Assembly (NCBI RefSeq): GCF_000332195.1
Contig: NZ_KB235922.1
Location: forward strand, 3,197,322 to 3,261,321
From: Pleurocapsa sp. PCC 7319
Lineage (GTDB): Bacteria > Cyanobacteriota > Cyanobacteriia > Cyanobacteriales > Xenococcaceae
Reading direction: 5' to 3'
DNA length: 64,000 nt
The notes below the pieces were generated by a model. It ran no database searches. It saw nothing but the letters and a program-made list of their open reading frames with translations, and was not told where the DNA came from. A program made the translations under genes and the position numbers. Position 1 is the first letter of the stretch. Each line of letters begins with the position of its first letter. Below, piece after piece: positions 60,096 to 64,000 of this stretch.

Positions 60096-60208
60096 TTTTA
60101 ATCAGCATTACTTGTATGTCCTTTCATTAGGAATACGGAAAATATTGATTATTTTTATGCCATTGGTATTGACTAGATTAGTAGTATATAAATACTAAGA
60201 TACTAACT

Positions 60209-60406
60209 ATGAAAACTGTTAAAGAAGTTCATCAAGAATATAGCGACAAGGTACAGCAAGCTAAGAAAGATAAGTTTTTACTGGGATTGAACAACCTCAG
60301 TCCAGGTGAGAAGTCAGCAATAAGGTTTTTAGCAAGCCTATCTCATACTGTCGGAGGAAAGCAAAACCTAGCTCGTCTGTTTCAGATATTTATGACAATT
60401 GAATAA
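60209..60406 (+). CDS. Small basic helical protein of the integrated element
   Basis: The protein has 65 residues (KTVKEVHQEYSDKVQQAKKD ... KQNLARLFQIFMTIE), a charged N-terminal half and a hydrophobic C-terminal half. Unknown. Confidence 0.5.
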   Translation: MKTVKEVHQEYSDKVQQAKKDKFLLGLNNLSPGEKSAIRFLASLSHTVGGKQNLARLFQIFMTIE

Positions 60407-60467
60407 CCAGCTTCTCTGCTACGCAGTAGAAGAGCAGCAATAATACAAGAATTAAGTAGTAAATAAG

Positions 60468-60498
60468 CCGTCTAACTCAATGCAGTTGGGCGGTTTTT
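60468..60498 (+). terminator. Rho-independent terminator
   Basis: The 10-bp stem CCGTCTAACT/AGTTGGGCGG (with G-U pairs) has a CAATGC loop and is followed by five Ts. It ends the 60209 transcript. Confidence 0.8.
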
Positions 60499-60680
60499 CT
60501 ATAGCAATACTCAGTTTACATCGAGACACTTTTTATTTGCTACTTGCTACTTACGAGTAATTAACTTAGTTGTCTTAACCAGTTTAGTTACAGTGTCTAT
60601 GACCAGAACCTAATGGTCATTAAATATTTTCTCAAGGTACATAAATCAATCAAATCAAATTAAATCAAGGAGTTCAAATT
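60499..60680. other. Leader of the 60681 gene
   Basis: A TTTGCTACTTGCTACTTACG heptamer-like stretch lies near 60536-60555, the reverse complement of the AAGTAGC repeat at 40392. A promoter may lie between it and the gene. The ribosome site AAGGAG precedes ATG 60681. Confidence 0.4.
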
Positions 60681-61430
60681 ATGTCTAATCAAACTCGTCA
60701 ATTCAATATCGTAGTTCTTATCAACAAAGCTAAAGATAATGACAATATCACTTTTAGTATTACTGAGAGCGAACAAGGTGGTTTCCTTCATGCCAATATG
60801 ACAGGCTCAGTAGTTGAGGCAAATGGGTTAGTTCACACTGAAGATAGTGGTGCTGAGTATGACTATAGCGGAGATATCAAAGGACTAGAAGCACTAATCT
60901 TAGTAGATAAACTAATCTTAGCCGAAAAGATTATCAATGAAGCTGAGGCTATTTTTACCAAACGAGCAGAGCGTAATGATTTAAACAATCGCGTATATCT
61001 AAATATAGTAGCGTCGGGTTTCCGTCTTGATATTAAAGATGAGGCTGAAGAAGCAGATGATAACCGCAGCAAGTTATGGATAACCAACATCATCAGCGTG
61101 GATATCACTGGTGGCTTGAGCATTGATGCCTTCAAGAACCGTTTAAATGCTCTTAAGTCTAGAAGTGCTAATCGTAGAGTTAAGACTCGTAGCAACGGAT
61201 TATTTCGCCCCCAACAAGAAGTAGCCAAAACGACTACAGAAAATATTGATGTTCCGTCTAATGATGCTCCCCCTGAACTTCCCAGTAGAGAGGAGATGTT
61301 TAAGCAAATGATGGTTATGCAGGAACAGATGGCTCAAATGCAATCTAAGTTAGCAGCCAAATCTTCTAGTAGTAATGGCGGTAGCAAAGCACCAGTAGTT
61401 AGGGATGTTAAGGCACTGGTTGAGAATTAA
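60681..61430 (+). CDS. Unknown element protein with acidic N-terminal and coiled-coil C-terminal parts
   Basis: The protein has 249 residues. Residues 1-150 are a mixed alpha-beta domain (FNIVVLINKAKDNDNITFSI; SKLWITNIISVDITGGLSID). A basic patch (SRSANRRVKTRSNGLFRPQQ) follows at about 165-185, then a Met/Gln-rich coiled coil (EEMFKQMMVMQEQMAQMQSK). A nucleic-acid-binding role is possible. Not recognised. Confidence 0.6.
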   Translation: MSNQTRQFNIVVLINKAKDNDNITFSITESEQGGFLHANMTGSVVEANGLVHTEDSGAEYDYSGDIKGLEALILVDKLILAEKIINEAEAIFTKRAERNDLNNRVYLNIVASGFRLDIKDEAEEADDNRSKLWITNIISVDITGGLSIDAFKNRLNALKSRSANRRVKTRSNGLFRPQQEVAKTTTENIDVPSNDAPPELPSREEMFKQMMVMQEQMAQMQSKLAAKSSSSNGGSKAPVVRDVKALVEN

Positions 61431-61450
61431 CCACAATCTATATTTCATCA

Positions 61451-61480
61451 AGGGTGTGTCTACAGAGATACGCCCTATTT
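61451..61480 (+). terminator. Rho-independent terminator
   Basis: The 11-bp stem AGGGTGTGTCT/AGATACGCCCT has an ACAG loop and is followed by ATTTTTATTT. Confidence 0.75.
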
Positions 61481-61531
61481 TTATTTATTTTATTCAATTC
61501 AAATTAATCAAATTAGGAGCAATCAATTGAT

Positions 61532-62050
61532 ATGGCTAAAGCTAATCATAACCACGAATCAAATAATCATAATCAGTCTGGCACAAAGGTTAGAAGTATT
61601 GATGAACTACTTGCTGCCAAACGAGCTAACAATCAACTCGGACGCAGTAAAGCAACTGAGACTATTGAAAAAGCATCTAATGTGGTTCGGAGTAACACTG
61701 GGAAAGCCACTAGAGCCGAGCTACAGAATGATTTAGTCAAGAGCGCAGAACTAGCTCAGGCTCACGGTGAAGAAGACGGTATAAAGCAATTTCTCACCGA
61801 AGATATTCCTGCTGTAGTAAAAGCATTACAAGGCGAACTTAAGACTAAGCATCAGGAAACCCTTGCTAGTAATGAATCTAAGTTGCTAGAAAGTAGCGTG
61901 ATAGATGCCGACTGGGAAAGCATTAACACTGATTTTGATATGTCGTTTGAGACTCAAGAGTGGTTATTACTAGAGGGCAATACAGAAGTTAAATCATTGC
62001 CTTCTACTAATGATGATAATCCTTTCAACTCAGACGATTTACCAGAGTAA
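61532..62050 (+). CDS. Unknown acidic helical protein of the integrated element
   Basis: The protein has 172 residues with a His/Asn-rich N-terminus (KANHNHESNNHNQSG), a helical middle and an acidic tail (PSTNDDNPFNSDDLPE). The acidic end resembles tails of single-stranded-DNA-binding or partner-recruiting proteins, but this is only a resemblance. Confidence 0.55.
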   Translation: MAKANHNHESNNHNQSGTKVRSIDELLAAKRANNQLGRSKATETIEKASNVVRSNTGKATRAELQNDLVKSAELAQAHGEEDGIKQFLTEDIPAVVKALQGELKTKHQETLASNESKLLESSVIDADWESINTDFDMSFETQEWLLLEGNTEVKSLPSTNDDNPFNSDDLPE

Positions 62051-62140
62051 ATACAAGATGAAATTTATTTAATAGGGGGTGGTATGAAGTTGCCAGCCTC
62101 TATTTGTTTGTCTATAAAACTTCAAAACTATTTAATCAAT

Positions 62141-62743
62141 ATGGTGAATATTATTATGGAACTCAACCAAGTTCAGAGAGAGTTAATTATTAGGGGCTAC
62201 GATGCCCACTGTAGCGAGATAGAAAGATTAATTGAAACTAGGCTCAATACGGATATGATAGAGCTATATGAGGTCTTACTGTCTGGTAGAAAGGCTGATA
62301 TCAAAAGGTACTGCAATAACAACGAGATTGATTTATTAGATATAGATGAAGCTACCAAGCAGTCTATAGGTCTTAATTTAATTGAGATTGAAATTAAAAC
62401 TCTGCTCAGTGAAAAGGGTAGATATGATGCTGAGTTGAAAGAGTTGGGTATCAGGACAAAGAGAATTACCAATGGCATAGAACAATGTCCTTGGTTCTCT
62501 ATGTTTAATAGTCCTGTTAGCCTCCAATGGTGGACGAAAAACACAGAGAAGATACTAAGTAACTGCGATATTAACCACAAATACTATGACTGGGTTGACA
62601 GCAAGATAGAACATATCAAAGATGTCTGGACTGAGATTGAGCCTCAACAAGCTCTCCCTGACATAACTAAGTACTGGCAGGTTTATAACTTTGAAGTGCC
62701 TGAAAGGGTACAAGAATACTTGGTAAAGGGTTGTGGCAATTAG
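62141..62743 (+). CDS. Unknown protein of the integrated element
   Basis: It has 200 residues from ATG 62141; ATG 62156 and 62084 are alternatives. It is helical with Trp-rich motifs (CPWFSMFNSPVSLQWWTKNT; YDWVDSKIEHIKDVWTEIEP). Not recognised. The next gene starts by TTG within its last codons. Confidence 0.55.
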   Translation: MVNIIMELNQVQRELIIRGYDAHCSEIERLIETRLNTDMIELYEVLLSGRKADIKRYCNNNEIDLLDIDEATKQSIGLNLIEIEIKTLLSEKGRYDAELKELGIRTKRITNGIEQCPWFSMFNSPVSLQWWTKNTEKILSNCDINHKYYDWVDSKIEHIKDVWTEIEPQQALPDITKYWQVYNFEVPERVQEYLVKGCGN

Positions 62744-63117
62744 TAATAGATAGTCCTCATCCTTCTGTTGTAGCACCCCTACAAGGTAACGATGTAGCAA
62801 TGGAAGGAGATATTAATTGTCATATTGAAGAAGAGGATACAGCAGCCCAACCAATTAGTGTGTCTACACAAGTAACATTAGAAATATCACAGGATAAGGA
62901 ATCTGAGTTTAACGAGAAGTTTAATATTATATTTCCTACTATTAAAGGACAGTGTTTGAATACAAAAGATTTTAAGTTAGTAAAAGATAGTTTGATAGCT
63001 GAAATAGAGAATAGTTTAAATCCTAATAAAGTAATTAACAGCTTTTTAGATAGCTACGCTAATATTATGAATAGCTCTCAAAAAAAGCAACTAGCAAAAA
63101 TAATTAATAGTGGCTGA
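62731..63117 (+). CDS. Unknown acidic protein of the integrated element
   Basis: The protein has 128 residues with a TTG start, overlapping the previous gene by 13 nt. It is acidic in the middle (CHIEEEDTAAQPISVSTQVT) with a helical C-terminal part (KDSLIAEIENSLNPNKVINS). A start further inside is possible. Confidence 0.45.
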   Translation: MWQLVIDSPHPSVVAPLQGNDVAMEGDINCHIEEEDTAAQPISVSTQVTLEISQDKESEFNEKFNIIFPTIKGQCLNTKDFKLVKDSLIAEIENSLNPNKVINSFLDSYANIMNSSQKKQLAKIINSG

Positions 63118-63204
63118 TTAATCCATTAGCTTCGGTAATTATTGAATAACATAGGTACTATTATTCTAGATAAAATAGTATTTATATACTTAGAAATATT
63201 AATT

Positions 63205-63363
63205 ATGAAAATTAAAAACAGAATTCACACCAGCCCTAAGCACGTTACCTTACAAAACTTTGTTATAGATTTTGTCGAGCAGCAAGCACAAAAAAATAAT
63301 AAATCATTTTTTAGCCAACTAAATAGCATAGTAAGAATATTCAAGAAACAGTATGACCTCTAA
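63205..63363 (+). CDS. Small basic protein (ribbon-helix-helix-like)
   Basis: It has 52 residues from ATG 63205 (SPKHVTLQNFVIDFVEQQAQ then SFFSQLNSIVRIFKK). The beta-strand/helix/helix pattern resembles small DNA-binding repressors, but this is weak. It overlaps the next gene by 11 nt. Confidence 0.45.
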   Translation: MKIKNRIHTSPKHVTLQNFVIDFVEQQAQKNNKSFFSQLNSIVRIFKKQYDL

Positions 63364-63556
63364 AGAGAAATTATTAATAGAAACACAAAGTAAATTTAGA
63401 AATAATATTAAGGGTTCTGGTCTAATTTATATGGGTCTATATAACTTGATAAACGAAAATAGACCTATGATACCAGAAGAGTTGGCAAAGGCTATATATG
63501 TCCCAATATCATTTGTCTTAGAGTACGAATATATCTGGAATATATATATCAATTAG
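63353..63556 (+). CDS. Small protein of the integrated element
   Basis: The protein has 67 residues (SKEKLLIETQSKFRNNIKGS ... LEYEYIWNIYIN). Unknown. It overlaps the preceding gene, indicating an operon. Confidence 0.45.
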   Translation: MTSKEKLLIETQSKFRNNIKGSGLIYMGLYNLINENRPMIPEELAKAIYVPISFVLEYEYIWNIYIN

Positions 63557-64000
63557 TCACAAGATAAAACCAGAAACTACGAGAAAAGTAGGCATCAAAT
63601 ATTAGTAGTATCTGTATACAGTATCGCTCTGAGCTTAATTGTATCTTTCTATGTGTGGTGGTAGAGAGTGACTGTACATGGCATAAATCTTAGATAAAAA
63701 AATGACCTACTAAAGATTAGTAGGTCTATATGCTTTCAAAAGTATTATTTTAAATTGATAACAAATTAAAACTATGTCCGTGTAAACCCCATGTTAATTT
63801 ATCATCATCTTTAATGATAATAAATAACAGGCGTAGTAAGTAGGATTAAATATTACTAGGTTAGAATATAGATAGGAAACTAGATATTAAAAAACTTTCT
63901 AGTATTTGCTTTAGCTAGAAAGTTTCAGAAGATATTTATGGAAAATACAAATACAAAAAAGTATTACTAAAACAATAGAGTAAAGACTATTGAGCAATTC
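63557..64000. other. Right edge, no gene recognised
   Basis: A/T-rich DNA. ACCTACTAAAGATTAGTAGGT at 63702-63722 forms a perfect hairpin that could be a terminator (stem ACCTACTAA, loop AGA). AACTTTCTAG and CTAGAAAGTT at 63893-63902 and 63914-63923 form another inverted repeat. No open frame is convincing before the window ends. Confidence 0.45.

Overview
The window is chromosomal DNA from a cyanobacterium. The HIP1 octamer GCGATCGC is dense over the first 53.7 kb. The gene content is also cyanobacterial: orange carotenoid protein, a one-helix Hli protein and fluorescence recovery protein; a TGS-less threonyl-tRNA synthetase; a metal-free-type carbonic anhydrase; a modular PKS with a cyanobacterial-type adenylating loading domain; and heptamer tandem repeats. 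The abundance of insertion sequences, toxin-antitoxin pairs and broken genes suggests a large, plastic genome. I cannot name the species.

Layout: 1-3.7 kb is the 5' part of a reverse-strand PKS (loading adenylation, ACP, KS, start of AT). 4-5.1 kb holds gene remnants. 5.1-48 kb is mainly a zinc-starvation island broken up by mobile elements. At least nine near-perfect 7-1-7 palindromes (TGATAAT-N-ATTATCA type, the cyanobacterial Zur box) precede COG0523 GTPase/folE, a broken COG0523 gene, a GTPase-sigma factor-zinc finger fusion, a secreted Cys protein, a second ThrRS, znuACB, a P-loop/phosphoesterase/WD40 operon, the hemB/sodB divergent pair and a flavoprotein. A different 23-bp palindrome precedes an iota-type carbonic anhydrase. 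Together these look like zinc uptake (ZnuABC), zinc allocation (COG0523, next to the zinc enzyme FolE) and zinc sparing (ALAD without the zinc cysteines, metal-free carbonic anhydrase, spare ThrRS, Fe-type SOD). Interspersed are a nested IS4/IS630 element, an IS66 that split a phosphoesterase gene, an orphan darG, moaB, an AraC regulator, an integron-integrase remnant, several TA modules, the OCP-Hlip-FRP photoprotection cluster, and a cobalamin riboswitch with cbiX.

48-53.9 kb carries an ArsR/SmtB-type metal sensor with a CDF-like transporter, a DJ-1/PfpI protein, a ParE/RelE-type module lying between two copies of a hydrolase 5' end, and a decayed TnpB element.

From about 54.0 kb to the end the DNA changes character: no GCGATCGC site, few-base gene overlaps and unrecognised proteins. 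It begins at a 3' fragment of tRNA-Asp followed by a tyrosine integrase, so it is an integrated element running off the right edge. Its main gene encodes a 1124-residue protein with a DNDGD motif and flanking sequence resembling the catalytic double-psi beta-barrel of multisubunit RNA polymerases and QDE-1/YonO-type single-chain polymerases.

Strongest candidates for new biology: (1) the Zur-box-controlled GTPase-ECF sigma-ClpX zinc finger fusion, with a second ECF factor fused to a bifunctional-nuclease domain 8 kb away; (2) the putative single-chain RNA polymerase on the tRNA-Asp element; (3) a metal-free carbonic anhydrase placed in a zinc-sparing island; (4) small hairpin repeats that have inserted into HIP1-like sites inside living genes such as thrS and znuA.
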